DNA of 64,000 nucleotides, from positions 2,852,001-2,916,000 of the forward strand of contig NZ_AP022618.1 in the NCBI RefSeq assembly GCF_010731615.1, in the 5' to 3' direction. The DNA comes from Mycolicibacterium insubricum (GTDB lineage: Bacteria; Actinomycetota; Actinomycetes; Mycobacteriales; Mycobacteriaceae). The notes below the pieces were generated by a model. It made no database searches. It was not told where the DNA came from and worked only from the letters and a program-made list of their open reading frames with translations. The position numbers and the translations under genes were made by a program. This document shows, piece by piece, positions 44,188 through 53,337 of this stretch (position 1 is the stretch's first letter; the number at the start of each line of letters is the position of its first letter).

Positions 44188-45957
44188 ATGTTCGATCTGA
44201 CCATCACCGGTGGCACCGTCGTCGACGGCACCGGCGCCGACCGCTACCGCGCCGACATCGGGATCACCGGCGGCCGGATCACCGAGATCCGGCGCTGCCA
44301 CGGCGACGACGTCGGGCTGCGTGAGGCACCCACCGCGGAGAACATCGACGCCACCGGACGGGTGGTCACACCGGGATTCGTCGACGTGCACACCCACTAC
44401 GACGGCCAGGTCAGCTGGGACGCCACCTTGGAGCCGTCCAGCCTGCACGGGGTGACCACCGTGGTCAGCGGCAACTGCGGGGTGGGCTTCGCCCCGGTGC
44501 GCCCGGGCCGGGAGCAATGGCTGATCGAGCTGATGGAAGGCGTCGAGGACATCCCGGGCTCGGCCCTGGCCGAGGGCATCACCTGGGGCTGGGAATCGTT
44601 CCCCGAGTACCTCGACGCCATCGAGAAGCGGGAACTGGCCGTCGATTACGGCACCCAGATCGCCCACGGCGCGGTCCGCGGCTACGCGATGGGTGAGCGC
44701 GGCGCCAACAACGAGGAAGCCACCGCCGACGACATCGCCGTGATGGCGCGGATCGTCCAGGAGGGCATCGAGGCCGGCGCGCTGGGCTTTTCGACGTCGC
44801 GGACCGAGGCGCACCGAGCGATGGACGGCCAGGCGGTACCGGGCACCTACGCCGCAGAGATGGAACTGTTCGGGCTGGGCAAGGCCATGGCCGCCGGCGG
44901 TCGGGCGGTCTTCGAGGTCGCGCCGCAGGGCACCGCCGGAGAGAGCCCCGCCGAGGCGTGTATGCACGAACTCGATTGGATGACCAGGCTTTCCGACGAG
45001 ATGGACCGCCCGGTGTCATTCACCCTGATTCAGGCCAGTCACGCACCGGACCTGTGGCGACGCCAGCTGGAACGGGCCGGCAAAGCCCAGGAGAACGGGA
45101 TCGCGGTCTACGCCCAGTTCGCCGCGCGGCCGTTCGGCATGCTGCTGGGTTTCCCCGGCTATCACGCGTTCACCCACCGACCGACCTTCCGCCGGCTGCA
45201 GGAGAGCCTGGATCGCGACGAGCTCGCCGCCCGGCTGGCCGATCCCGCCGTGAAGGCGGCGATCCTGGCGGAGACCGATCTGCCGCCGACCCCCGGGGTG
45301 CTGCTGGACGGCCTGTTCGCCCTCGCCCAGTACAGCGCCGACCGGATCTATGCGATCGGCGATCCCCCGGACTACGAGCCGACGCCGGACATGACGGTCG
45401 CCGCGATCGCGGCCGCCCGCGGGCAGGATCCGCTGTCGACGATGTACGACCTGATGCTGGAGTCCGATGCCGGCGCGATGCTGATGCTGCCGTTCTTCAA
45501 CTATGCCGAGGGCGATCACAGCGCGATCTACGAGATGATGGGTCACCCGGCCGCGGTGTCGGGGCTGTCCGACGGCGGCGCGCACTGCGGGCTGATCTGC
45601 GACGCGTCCTACCCGACGTTCCTGCTGACGCACTGGGCGCGGGACCGCCACCGGGGCCCGAGATTCTCCCTGGAGTACGTCGTGCGGAAGCAGACACTGG
45701 ATACCGCAACGCTTTTCGGCCTCGACGACCGCGGTGTCATCCGGGTCGGCAAGAAGGCCGACCTGAACGTCATCGACATGACGGCGTTGCAGCTGGGGGT
45801 GCCGCGAATGGCCTACGACCTGCCCGCGGGTGGGCGCCGGCTGCTGCAGGACGCGTCCGGTTACGACGCCACCGTGGTCAGCGGCGTGGTGACGCGGCGA
45901 CACGGCCGCGATACCGGCGCCCGGCCCGGGCGCCTGGTGCGCGGCGCACAGGCCTGA
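44188..45957 (+). CDS. N-acyl-D-amino-acid deacylase-type amidohydrolase (second of two)
   Basis: 589 residues, same family as the gene at 41909 but a distinct branch. [21 protein letters not shown] and [17 protein letters not shown] supply the metal His68 and His70. [20 protein letters not shown] is the D-aminoacylase block, and [24 protein letters not shown] and [18 protein letters not shown] complete the barrel and sandwich. The predicted reaction is hydrolysis of an N-acyl D-amino acid or a related cyclic or linear amide. The start is 49 bp after the NTF2-like gene, so the three genes look like one operon. Confidence 0.88.
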   Translation: MFDLTITGGTVVDGTGADRYRADIGITGGRITEIRRCHGDDVGLREAPTAENIDATGRVVTPGFVDVHTHYDGQVSWDATLEPSSLHGVTTVVSGNCGVGFAPVRPGREQWLIELMEGVEDIPGSALAEGITWGWESFPEYLDAIEKRELAVDYGTQIAHGAVRGYAMGERGANNEEATADDIAVMARIVQEGIEAGALGFSTSRTEAHRAMDGQAVPGTYAAEMELFGLGKAMAAGGRAVFEVAPQGTAGESPAEACMHELDWMTRLSDEMDRPVSFTLIQASHAPDLWRRQLERAGKAQENGIAVYAQFAARPFGMLLGFPGYHAFTHRPTFRRLQESLDRDELAARLADPAVKAAILAETDLPPTPGVLLDGLFALAQYSADRIYAIGDPPDYEPTPDMTVAAIAAARGQDPLSTMYDLMLESDAGAMLMLPFFNYAEGDHSAIYEMMGHPAAVSGLSDGGAHCGLICDASYPTFLLTHWARDRHRGPRFSLEYVVRKQTLDTATLFGLDDRGVIRVGKKADLNVIDMTALQLGVPRMAYDLPAGGRRLLQDASGYDATVVSGVVTRRHGRDTGARPGRLVRGAQA

Positions 45958-45991
45958 GCGGTACCGGGCCCGGGACGGGTGCGACGGCCGG

Positions 45992-46471
45992 TCAACTCGG
46001 CGGGCGGGACACGCACTGCGCGGAGTACAGCTGCTCGCCGAGCTTCTCCATCAGCTCCAACTGGGTCTCCAGGTAGTCGATGTGGGATTCCTCGTCGGCG
46101 CAGATGCCCTCGAGCAGGCTGGCACTGGTGCTGTCCTGCTTCTCCCGGCACATGATGATGCCGGGTTTGAGCCGTGCCACCACCTCGTATTCGATCGCGA
46201 GATCGGCCTCGAACTGTTCGCGCAGGGTCTGCCCGACCCGCAGCGAGAACAGCCGCTGGTAGTTGGGCAGGCCGTCGAGCAGCAGGATGCGGTCGGTGAT
46301 GGCCTCGGCGTGGCGCATCTCGTCGAAGGATTCTTCGCGGGTTTTCGAGGCCAGTTCGGTGAAGCCCCAGTTGTCCTGCATCTTCGAGTGCAGGAAGTAC
46401 TGGTTGATGGCGGTGAGTTCGCTGGTGAGTTGCTCGTTGAGCAATTTGAGGACGTCGGGGTCGCCTTGCAT
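45992..46471 (-). CDS. bfrA: Bacterioferritin BfrA
   Basis: 159 residues, the standard length. Ferroxidase ligands are Glu18, Glu51, His54 and the late EESHID region. Met52 (DEMRHAE) is the haem ligand between subunits, and the C-terminus YSAQCVSRPPS is the mycobacterial BfrA signature. A 24-mer cage stores iron as ferric mineral. The ATG at 46471 (MQGDPDVLKLL) is the family start. It is divergent from bfd across a 257-bp gap holding IdeR-type boxes. Confidence 0.96.
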   Translation of the reverse strand: MQGDPDVLKLLNEQLTSELTAINQYFLHSKMQDNWGFTELASKTREESFDEMRHAEAITDRILLLDGLPNYQRLFSLRVGQTLREQFEADLAIEYEVVARLKPGIIMCREKQDSTSASLLEGICADEESHIDYLETQLELMEKLGEQLYSAQCVSRPPS

Positions 46472-46678
46472 GAACACTCCTTGGCTGGGTCGTTCGAGCT
46501 GGCAGCGCGAGCCGGGCTGTGGCGCCGCTGCATACCCGAATCTAGTCCCTTTTCGGCCCGTTGGCCTGCAGAAATGCCCACCAATTCGAACATAGGTACG
46601 CCTTACTAAGGGCAGTCTTGGCTGGTCCGGCAAACATGAAGAAAGATATTAGGTGTCCCTAACAAAGGGCGGCTATAC

Positions 46679-46697
46679 TTAGGTTAGACTCTGCTAA
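46679..46697 (+). promoter_or_regulatory. IdeR iron box in the bfrA-bfd intergenic region
   Basis: TTAGGTTAGACTCTGCTAA agrees with the 19-bp IdeR consensus TTAGGTTAGGCTAACCTAA at 15 positions. It lies 32 bp upstream of bfd. Weaker look-alikes occur at 46649-46667 and, toward bfrA, near 46588-46607. IdeR represses iron-uptake genes and activates storage genes such as bfrB in M. tuberculosis. Confidence 0.72.
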
Positions 46698-46728
46698 AGC
46701 ACTCCCCCGGGGAAGGAAGTCGGCCACC

Positions 46729-46941
46729 ATGTTCGTGTGCCTGTGCACCGGCGTCACCAGCCACGTTGTGGCCGACGTCGTGGCCAATGGCGCGTGCACG
46801 TCCAAACAGGTGGCAGAGGCATGCGGCGCGGGATCGGACTGCGGGCGGTGCCGGCACACGGTGCGCGGCATGATCGAGGCGTATTTCCGCGAACAAGACG
46901 GCTGCGGCGAACAGCATGCCGTCACCGCGGCTGCCGTCTAA
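46729..46941 (+). CDS. bfd: Bacterioferritin-associated ferredoxin (Bfd)
   Basis: 70 residues with the BFD-like [2Fe-2S] motif: Cys4 and Cys6 (FVCLCTG) and Cys38 and Cys41 (DCGRC). Bfd binds bacterioferritin and donates electrons to reduce and release stored iron. The divergent bfrA gene is the obvious partner. A strong IdeR box lies 32 bp upstream of the start codon, fitting induction at low iron. The stop overlaps the convergent crotonase gene by 4 bases. Confidence 0.92.
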   Translation: MFVCLCTGVTSHVVADVVANGACTSKQVAEACGAGSDCGRCRHTVRGMIEAYFREQDGCGEQHAVTAAAV

Positions 46942-47690
46942 GAACTGCCCGAGTTGAAGGCGGTCAGCGCCGCAGCGTTGTCGGCCGACCCGAGCAGGGT
47001 GGCAAAAAATCCGTTCTCCCGGGCCCGGGCGGCCGCGACGGCCTCCTCGGTCGGAGCCGTCATGGTCGCCTTGACCGCCATCAGGCTGGCGATCGGGCGC
47101 GAGGCGAGTACCTCGGCATGCCGACGGGCCTCGGCCAGTAGCTCCCCGGGCGGGCACACCTTCCAGACCAGCCCCATCCGCAGGGCCTCGTCGGCAGGCA
47201 CCCACTCCGAGGACAACAGCAGCCAGGCGGCGTTCTGCCGGCCGATCAGCCGGGGCAGCAGGTACGACGACGCCGCCTCCGGTGCGACGCCGAGGCTGGT
47301 GAACGGGCACTTCAGCCGGGCGTCGGCGGACATGAAGGCCAGATCGGCGAACCCCAGGATGGTGGTACCGATGCCCAGCCCGATCCCGTTGATCGCGACG
47401 ATCAGCGGTTTCGGAAAACTGCTCAGCGCGTCGATCAATCCGTTGAAGCCGAATTCGCCGGGTATGAAGTCGGGGTCGGTGGCCATGGCCTGCAGGTCAC
47501 CGAGGTCGGTACCGGCGGAGAAGGCACGCCCGGCGCCGGTCAGCAGAACCACCGCGACCTCGGGGTCGGCGGCGGCCTCCCGCAGCGCGACGGTGGTTGC
47601 GTCGTAGAGCGCCTCGTTGAACGCGTTGAGGGCCTCCGGTCGGTCCAGTGTCAGTGTCCGAACACGGTTCTCATCGGCGATCTCCAGCAT
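46938..47690 (-). CDS. Enoyl-CoA hydratase/isomerase (crotonase family)
   Basis: 250 residues. The oxyanion-hole blocks are RAFSAGTDLGDLQAM and VAINGIGLGIGTTIL, followed by FTSLGVAPEAASSYLLPRLIG, where the Glu of PEA sits at a catalytic position. The length is typical. The start at 47690 (MLEIADENRVRTLTLDRPEALNAF) is the family start. It acts on enoyl-CoA in beta-oxidation or a related CoA pathway. The single clear acidic residue leaves hydratase versus isomerase open. Confidence 0.9.
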   Translation of the reverse strand: MLEIADENRVRTLTLDRPEALNAFNEALYDATTVALREAAADPEVAVVLLTGAGRAFSAGTDLGDLQAMATDPDFIPGEFGFNGLIDALSSFPKPLIVAINGIGLGIGTTILGFADLAFMSADARLKCPFTSLGVAPEAASSYLLPRLIGRQNAAWLLLSSEWVPADEALRMGLVWKVCPPGELLAEARRHAEVLASRPIASLMAVKATMTAPTEEAVAAARARENGFFATLLGSADNAAALTAFNSGSS

Positions 47691-47764
47691 TGCCGGAGTG
47701 TAGCCTCGGCCAGCGGAGTTCATCGCCGACCCCTCGGCACCGGTGAACTCCGGTGGCTCAGGCC

Positions 47765-48163
47765 TCAGCGCGCGCAGTCGCCGTCGAGGGTGTAGACGTC
47801 GTGGCCGAGGTTCGGGCAGGGCAGCCAGTTGTCGGGCCCCGGCGGCACCGCCGGGCAGATCTTGCCGAGCTTCATCTCCTTGCCCCAGCAGTTGAACGTG
47901 TACACCTGGTTCGGGTCCGGCGGCGCCGGGCACATCGTGTCGTCCAGCACGAACAGCACTGGGTTCGAACCACAGGCCTTCCACCGGCTGCCCCACGGCG
48001 GGATATCGGGGCACTTCTGGTAGTTGGGCACCAGGTGCGACCAACACCAGTAGGTGCCTGGCGGCAGCCCAGCCTGGGCCTCCGGTGCCTTGACCAGCAC
48101 ACCGGCACCGAGGCCCACGCCGATTCCGAGCACGGTGGCCGCCGCGATGTTGAGCGTCTTCAT
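47765..48163 (-). CDS. Secreted Cys-Pro-rich protein, eight cysteines
   Basis: 132 residues with a signal peptide (LNIAAATVLGIGVGLGAGVLVKAPEAQA) and a mature part with eight Cys, several in CP motifs spaced fairly regularly (YQKCPDIPPWG, DTMCPAPPDPN, GKICPAVPPGPDN, WLPCPNLGHD). This points to a small disulfide-rich extracellular fold built from repeats. The start at 48163 is the signal-peptide ATG. It lies just upstream of the crotonase gene on the same strand. Function unknown. Confidence 0.72.
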   Translation of the reverse strand: MKTLNIAAATVLGIGVGLGAGVLVKAPEAQAGLPPGTYWCWSHLVPNYQKCPDIPPWGSRWKACGSNPVLFVLDDTMCPAPPDPNQVYTFNCWGKEMKLGKICPAVPPGPDNWLPCPNLGHDVYTLDGDCAR

Positions 48164-48415
48164 GATCGTTTCCCCCTTGCCGCCGCGCCGAGAGACGCAG
48201 CTTCTGATCTGATACCTCGACTCTGCGATGGGCACGGCCCCAGAACATCGGCCAAACCGCGTAGAAAACGCAGACCAAGAATCGGCGGATCGCATCACCG
48301 CCGGTGACCGCCGCGCCGGGATGGCATCGGAGTGAACTCCCGGAATCTGTCGTGCATCCGGCCTATATTCGTCAACTGAACGGTCTGTCTGTGCAGGTGA
48401 GAGGGGTGGGAACCG

Positions 48416-51223
48416 GTGGCCGATCGCCTGCCCTCCGACGCGTGGTCGAGCGGTCAGGGGCATCGTCCGCGCGGATCCCACCCGCACCGGCAGCCGGTGA
48501 CCCGGCTGTTCCCTGGCGTCCCGGTCGACGATCTCCCCCGCGTGATGCTCGGTGAGCACGGCTTCTCGGCACCGCTGACCAGATTTATCGGGCGTCGCAC
48601 CGAACTGGCCGATCTGCGCCGGCTGATCGCCGACCACCGGTTGATGACCCTCACCGGGCCAGGTGGGGTGGGCAAGACCCGCCTGGCGGTGCAGCTGGCC
48701 GGTTCGGTCGCAACCGAATTCGACGCCGGAGCGTGGTACGTCGATCTCGCCTCGATCTCCGATCCCACGCTGGTGCCGGTCACTGTGGCACGCACGTTCG
48801 GGCTGCCCGACTGGCCGGTGCAGACCGACGAGACGCTCACCCGGTTCATCGGGGACCGCACGCTGCTGGTGGTGCTGGACAACTGCGAACACCTCGTCGA
48901 GGCCTGCGCGGACCTGGTGACGGTCCTACTGAGGGCGTGTCCCGGTCTGACAATCCTGGCGACCAGCCGCGAGCCGATCCGGATGGACGGCGAACTGATC
49001 TGGCCGACGCCACCGCTGTCCCCGGCCGACGAGGCTGTCCAGCTGTTCGCCGACCGCGCCCGGCTGGCCCGGCCGGAGTTCACCGTCGGTGAGGACAACG
49101 CCGGGACCGTGACCCAGTTGTGCCGGGGTCTCGACGGGATTCCCCTGGCGGTCGAGCTGGCCGCCGCGCGGGTGCGGGCGATGTCGCTCACCGAGATCCT
49201 CGACGGTCTGCACGACCGTTTCGGGTTGCTGTCGGGCACCGCGCGCACCGCGGCGTCGCGGCATCAGACGCTGCGCGCGTCGATGGATTGGTCGCACGCC
49301 CTGCTGTCCGAACCCGAGCAGGTGGTGTTCCGCCGGCTGGCGGTGTTCCTCGGCGGGTTCGAACTGGATGCCGCGCACGCCGTGGCCGGGGATCCCGGGG
49401 CGCCACGTCACCAGATCCTCGACGAGCTCGCCCTGCTGGTGGACAAGTCGCTGGTGGTCGCCGACGACCGTGGGCACCGGACCCGGTACCAACTGCTGGA
49501 GACGGTCCGCCAGTACGCACTGGACAAACTCCGCGAGGCCGGCGACGCTGACACCGTCTGGGCCCGGCACCGAGACCACTACACCCGTTGGTTCGCCGCC
49601 CCGGTGTCGTTCGACCTGCAGGCGCATGTCGAACGCGCCGAGATCGAGATCGACAACCTCCGTGCGGCTTTCACCTGGAGCCAGGAGCACGGCGATCACG
49701 AACTCGCAGCGCGGCTGGCGTCGTCGCTGCAACCGCTGTGGCTCACCGGCGGTCGGATATCGGAGGGGCTGGCCTGGTTCGGCGCCGTCCTGGCCCACGG
49801 TAGCGTCCTGGCTCCGGCGGTACGAGCGCGGGTCCTTGCCGACCGGGTCACCCTGGAGACGTTGACCGGTTCCCTCTACCGCGTCGAGGAGGCCCAGGAG
49901 GCGTTGACGATCGCCCGCGACCTGGGCGACCCGGCACTGCTTGCGCAAGCACTGGCCGCCTACGGGTTGACCTGTGGTTACAGCCCGGGGCTCGCCGCGC
50001 CGTATTTCGCGGAAGCGCTGGAACTGGCCACCGCGTTGGGTGATGACTGGCAGCTGAGCAGAATCCTGAGTTGGCAGGCGTTTTCGGCCTACGCGGTCGG
50101 CGACCCGGTCGGCACGCTCGCCGCCGCGAGCCGGGGGCTCGAGCTCGCCGACGCGGTCGGCGACGGTTCGGCCGCCCGGCTGTGCCGCTGGTGTATCGGG
50201 TTGGTGCAGTTGTTGAAAGCGGATGTGACGGGGGCGGCCGAACTGTTCCGGGACGTCGCGGCTGACGCCGGGGCTGCTCATGACCTGATGTCGTCGGCGT
50301 CCGGCCTGATGGCCCTGGGCATCGCGCTGGCGCATCGGGGCGACACCGACGACGCCCGCGCCGTCGCACACGCGGCCATCGAGGCCGCTGCCGATCTGCC
50401 GGGCTTCCAACAGGGTGCGGGTTTCGGCGCGCTGGTGGACGTGGAGCTGAGCGCCGGCGATGTGACGGCGGCGGTTTCGGCCGCCGAGGCGGCTGTGCGC
50501 GCGTGTCCGCTGACCGAGCTGCTGGCCACCAACGGCAACCCGGTCGCCAAGACGGCGTTGGTGTCCGGCGATGTCGACGGGGCACGGCGCAGCGCCGACG
50601 AAGCCGTGGCGGTGGCGGCCGGCACCCACCAGATCCCGTTGTTGTCGACCAGTATTCGGATTGCCATCGCCGCGGGCGACACCTGCCGGGCCCAGCGCGA
50701 TGCTCGGGACGCGCTGGCGATCGCCGCGGCGACCGGAGCCCATCTGGCGCTCCCCGACATCGTGGAGTGCGTCGCGACACTGACCGCCCGGGCCGGCAAC
50801 GCGCCGACGGCGGTGCGGTTGCTCGGTGCCGCGGCGGGCCTGCGAACGCGCGCCGGCCAGGTCCGCTTCCGAGTCTACGACGCCGATCAGGCCGCGCAGG
50901 TGACCGCCCTGCGCAACGAGCTGGGCAACAGCGGCTTTCAGGCGGCGTGGGACGCGGGCGCCGAACTGTCCGCCGAGGAGACGATCGCCTACACACTGCG
51001 CGGCCGCGGTGAACGCAAGCGGCCGGCCAGCGGCTGGGCGTCGCTCACCCCGACGGAGATCGAAGTGGCCGGGCTGGTCAGCGCTGGATTGGGGAACAAG
51101 GAAATCGGGACGCGGCTTTTCATCTCGCCGCGCACCGTGCAGACCCATCTGACCCACATCTACGCGAAGTTGGGCGTGGCCTCACGGGTGCAGCTCGTCC
51201 AGGAGGTGTCCAGACACAGCTGA
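48416..51223 (+). CDS. STAND-type ATPase regulator with LuxR output domain
   Basis: 935 residues. The N-terminal NTPase has Walker A LTGPGGVGKTRLAVQL (~residue 80), Walker B LLVVLDNCEH and a GLPLAVELAAAR-type motif (LDGIPLAVELAAARVRAM). The large TPR-like helical middle (~400-830) should sense a partner or metabolite. The C-terminal LuxR helix-turn-helix is LTPTEIEVAGLVSAGLGNKEIGTRLFISPRTVQTHLTHIYAKLG. This is a large ATP-binding regulator of the MalT type. The start at GTG 48416 follows GAGAGGGG. It precedes the FUSC gene by ~100 bp and may control it. Confidence 0.9.
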   Translation: MADRLPSDAWSSGQGHRPRGSHPHRQPVTRLFPGVPVDDLPRVMLGEHGFSAPLTRFIGRRTELADLRRLIADHRLMTLTGPGGVGKTRLAVQLAGSVATEFDAGAWYVDLASISDPTLVPVTVARTFGLPDWPVQTDETLTRFIGDRTLLVVLDNCEHLVEACADLVTVLLRACPGLTILATSREPIRMDGELIWPTPPLSPADEAVQLFADRARLARPEFTVGEDNAGTVTQLCRGLDGIPLAVELAAARVRAMSLTEILDGLHDRFGLLSGTARTAASRHQTLRASMDWSHALLSEPEQVVFRRLAVFLGGFELDAAHAVAGDPGAPRHQILDELALLVDKSLVVADDRGHRTRYQLLETVRQYALDKLREAGDADTVWARHRDHYTRWFAAPVSFDLQAHVERAEIEIDNLRAAFTWSQEHGDHELAARLASSLQPLWLTGGRISEGLAWFGAVLAHGSVLAPAVRARVLADRVTLETLTGSLYRVEEAQEALTIARDLGDPALLAQALAAYGLTCGYSPGLAAPYFAEALELATALGDDWQLSRILSWQAFSAYAVGDPVGTLAAASRGLELADAVGDGSAARLCRWCIGLVQLLKADVTGAAELFRDVAADAGAAHDLMSSASGLMALGIALAHRGDTDDARAVAHAAIEAAADLPGFQQGAGFGALVDVELSAGDVTAAVSAAEAAVRACPLTELLATNGNPVAKTALVSGDVDGARRSADEAVAVAAGTHQIPLLSTSIRIAIAAGDTCRAQRDARDALAIAAATGAHLALPDIVECVATLTARAGNAPTAVRLLGAAAGLRTRAGQVRFRVYDADQAAQVTALRNELGNSGFQAAWDAGAELSAEETIAYTLRGRGERKRPASGWASLTPTEIEVAGLVSAGLGNKEIGTRLFISPRTVQTHLTHIYAKLGVASRVQLVQEVSRHS

Positions 51224-51322
51224 TCCCGTGACGCGATACCACGCGGTTGGTGTCGTCGAGCGGTCCATAATGGGAATCATGAGTGCGCCCGCAGCAACCA
51301 CCGCAGCGCATGAAGGCACGGC

Positions 51323-53266
51323 GTGAAGTCCACCCCGGAGGTACGGCGGTCACTGCCCTACGTGAGCGAGGTTGGGGCGGTACTGCTCGGTCTGCTGGCG
51401 GTGGTGGCCGTCGTCCTGCAGTTCGGCCCGCCCGGATCAGCGATGGTGGCCGGCGGCAGCGCGGCAATCGTCGGTGCGATCGCGCTGAAGGACACTCCCC
51501 AGGGCCGGTTGCGGCTGACGCTCGGCGCGTCGCTGGCCACCGGCGGCGCCGCCCTGCTCGGGTGGTCGACCGCGCCGCACGACCTGGCCTTCATCGCGGC
51601 CGTCGCGGTGTGGGCCTTCGGCGCCGGGATGGCGTGGGCGCTGGGCGGTAACGCGGGGCTGGTGGCGGCGGCCGCCAGCGCGTTGATGCTGACCGGCCCG
51701 GCCTGGGCGTCGTTTCCGGATGCGCTGATCGCCGCGGGTGTGGCGACGGCGGCGGGCATCGTGCAGGCGGGACTGGTGGCGATCGCGCCGCGCCCGCACC
51801 GGCAGGTCCGCAGCGGTGCCCTGGCCGGCGGCTACCGGCTGGTGCTGACCGACGCCCGCCGGCTGACCAACGATCCCGAGGTGGTGTTCAACCACGGGCC
51901 GTTGATCACGCTGCGGCAGACGTTCACCCCGACCGACCACGAGGCCCGCCGGCGGCCGACGGCGTTCCGCGGCATGTACGCGCTGCCCGAGCGGCTGGGA
52001 ATGACACTGAACGTGTTGCGCCCGGTCGCCTCGACGCCCGCGGGCACGGCCACCCTGTACGCCGCCGCCGACGTTCTGGAGGCCATCGCCGACGATCCGC
52101 CGGGGGCGAAGGAACAGGCGCGCGGCGCGTTGCACGTGCTCGACGACGCGGTCGGCGAGCTGCCCGGGTCGGCCGCCGCGGCCGGCCGCCGCCTGCGCCG
52201 CCAGGTCAGCGAGGCGGCGATCTTGCACTTCGTCGGCAGCACCCGGCTGCGCCGCCCGCCCATGGCGGTGATCCGCGAGCAGCTCAACACCGATTCGCCG
52301 ATCCTGCGGCACGCGGTGCGGCTGGCCGCGGCGGTGACCGCGGGCGTGGTGACGGCGCGGGTCACCGGCGTGCCCGACGCGGTGTGGATCTCGCTGACGG
52401 TGCTGCTGGTTCAGCGACCCGAGACCGCCCACACCTATACCCGCTGCCTGGCGCGGCTGGCCGCGGTGTTCGTCGGCGTCGGCCTCGCCACCACACTGAC
52501 CCTGCTGGTGCATCCGGTCGGCCTGTCGGCCGGACTGCTGGCCGTGCTGTTCATCGCCGTCACCTACGCGGTGTCGGGGCTCAGCTATGTGTTGATGACC
52601 GCGACCGTCGCGGTGTCCATCGTGTTCCTCGTCGACATCGACGGGGCCGCCGCCGACCCCGCGCTGGCCACCCGGCTGATCGCGGTGCTGCTCGGCGGTG
52701 TGCTTGCGGTGGCCAGCCATGTGCTGTTGCCGGACCGCTCGCTGGTCCGCCTGCGCCAGCGCGCCGGGGAGCTGTTGAAGGCCGAAATCGACTACGCGGC
52801 CACCGTGATCCGGGCGTTCGCGCACCACCTCGACGATCGCGAGGAGGTGCTGGGCGCGATGTGGAACCGCGCGGTGCGGGCGCGCACGGCGTTCGAGGCC
52901 GCGGGCGGCGGGATTCGCGCCGACTCCGCGGAAGTCCGGCACTGGCTGACCGCGTACCGGCTGGCGCTGAACACCGTGACCGGCGTGTGCGCGACGCTGG
53001 AGGCCCAGGTGCCGACGGCCCGGGTCGAGACCCTCGATCTGCGATTCGTGGTGGCCGTCGATGACTACGTCGACGCGCTGCGCGGCGAGGCGCCCAGCGC
53101 GGGCCAGCCGTGGCGGGTCGACAGTCGCCACCTCGCCGAGGCCGACCAGCAGCTGCGCGAATGCGCGGCGTACCTGAATCGCCAAGACGGCGCCCAGCGG
53201 GTACTGGTGAGTGAGGTCGAGGCCATCACTCGCACCCTGCTCGCCGTCTCGCTGACCGGATCGTAA
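51323..53266 (+). CDS. FUSC-family membrane protein (aromatic acid/xenobiotic exporter-like)
   Basis: 647 residues from a GTG. Two hydrophobic bundles lie at residues ~15-155 and ~330-475 (VTAGVVTARVTGVPDAVWISLTVLLVQRPET is the second-bundle hallmark), separated by a soluble middle part (~165-330). A C-terminal soluble region rich in charged residues follows. The FUSC layout resembles bacterial aromatic-acid efflux proteins (AaeB type). It lies downstream of the STAND-LuxR regulator on the same strand. The substrate is unknown. Confidence 0.83.
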   Translation: MKSTPEVRRSLPYVSEVGAVLLGLLAVVAVVLQFGPPGSAMVAGGSAAIVGAIALKDTPQGRLRLTLGASLATGGAALLGWSTAPHDLAFIAAVAVWAFGAGMAWALGGNAGLVAAAASALMLTGPAWASFPDALIAAGVATAAGIVQAGLVAIAPRPHRQVRSGALAGGYRLVLTDARRLTNDPEVVFNHGPLITLRQTFTPTDHEARRRPTAFRGMYALPERLGMTLNVLRPVASTPAGTATLYAAADVLEAIADDPPGAKEQARGALHVLDDAVGELPGSAAAAGRRLRRQVSEAAILHFVGSTRLRRPPMAVIREQLNTDSPILRHAVRLAAAVTAGVVTARVTGVPDAVWISLTVLLVQRPETAHTYTRCLARLAAVFVGVGLATTLTLLVHPVGLSAGLLAVLFIAVTYAVSGLSYVLMTATVAVSIVFLVDIDGAAADPALATRLIAVLLGGVLAVASHVLLPDRSLVRLRQRAGELLKAEIDYAATVIRAFAHHLDDREEVLGAMWNRAVRARTAFEAAGGGIRADSAEVRHWLTAYRLALNTVTGVCATLEAQVPTARVETLDLRFVVAVDDYVDALRGEAPSAGQPWRVDSRHLAEADQQLRECAAYLNRQDGAQRVLVSEVEAITRTLLAVSLTGS

Positions 53267-53337
53267 GAGCGAAGCGCGTATCAACCCCGCAGCCTGGCCC
53301 CGCGCAGGGACAGTCTCGCTGACCGGATGGTAAGCCG

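Noticed and set aside
46649..46667. TTAGGTGTCCCTAACAAAG as a second strong IdeR box
   Set aside because: About 12 of 19 positions match; too weak to list as a separate site.
48926..51157. A 743-residue open frame antisense to the STAND-LuxR regulator
   Set aside because: It has biased Arg/Gly/His composition and no motifs, and it is fully antisense to a gene with clear Walker and HTH motifs.
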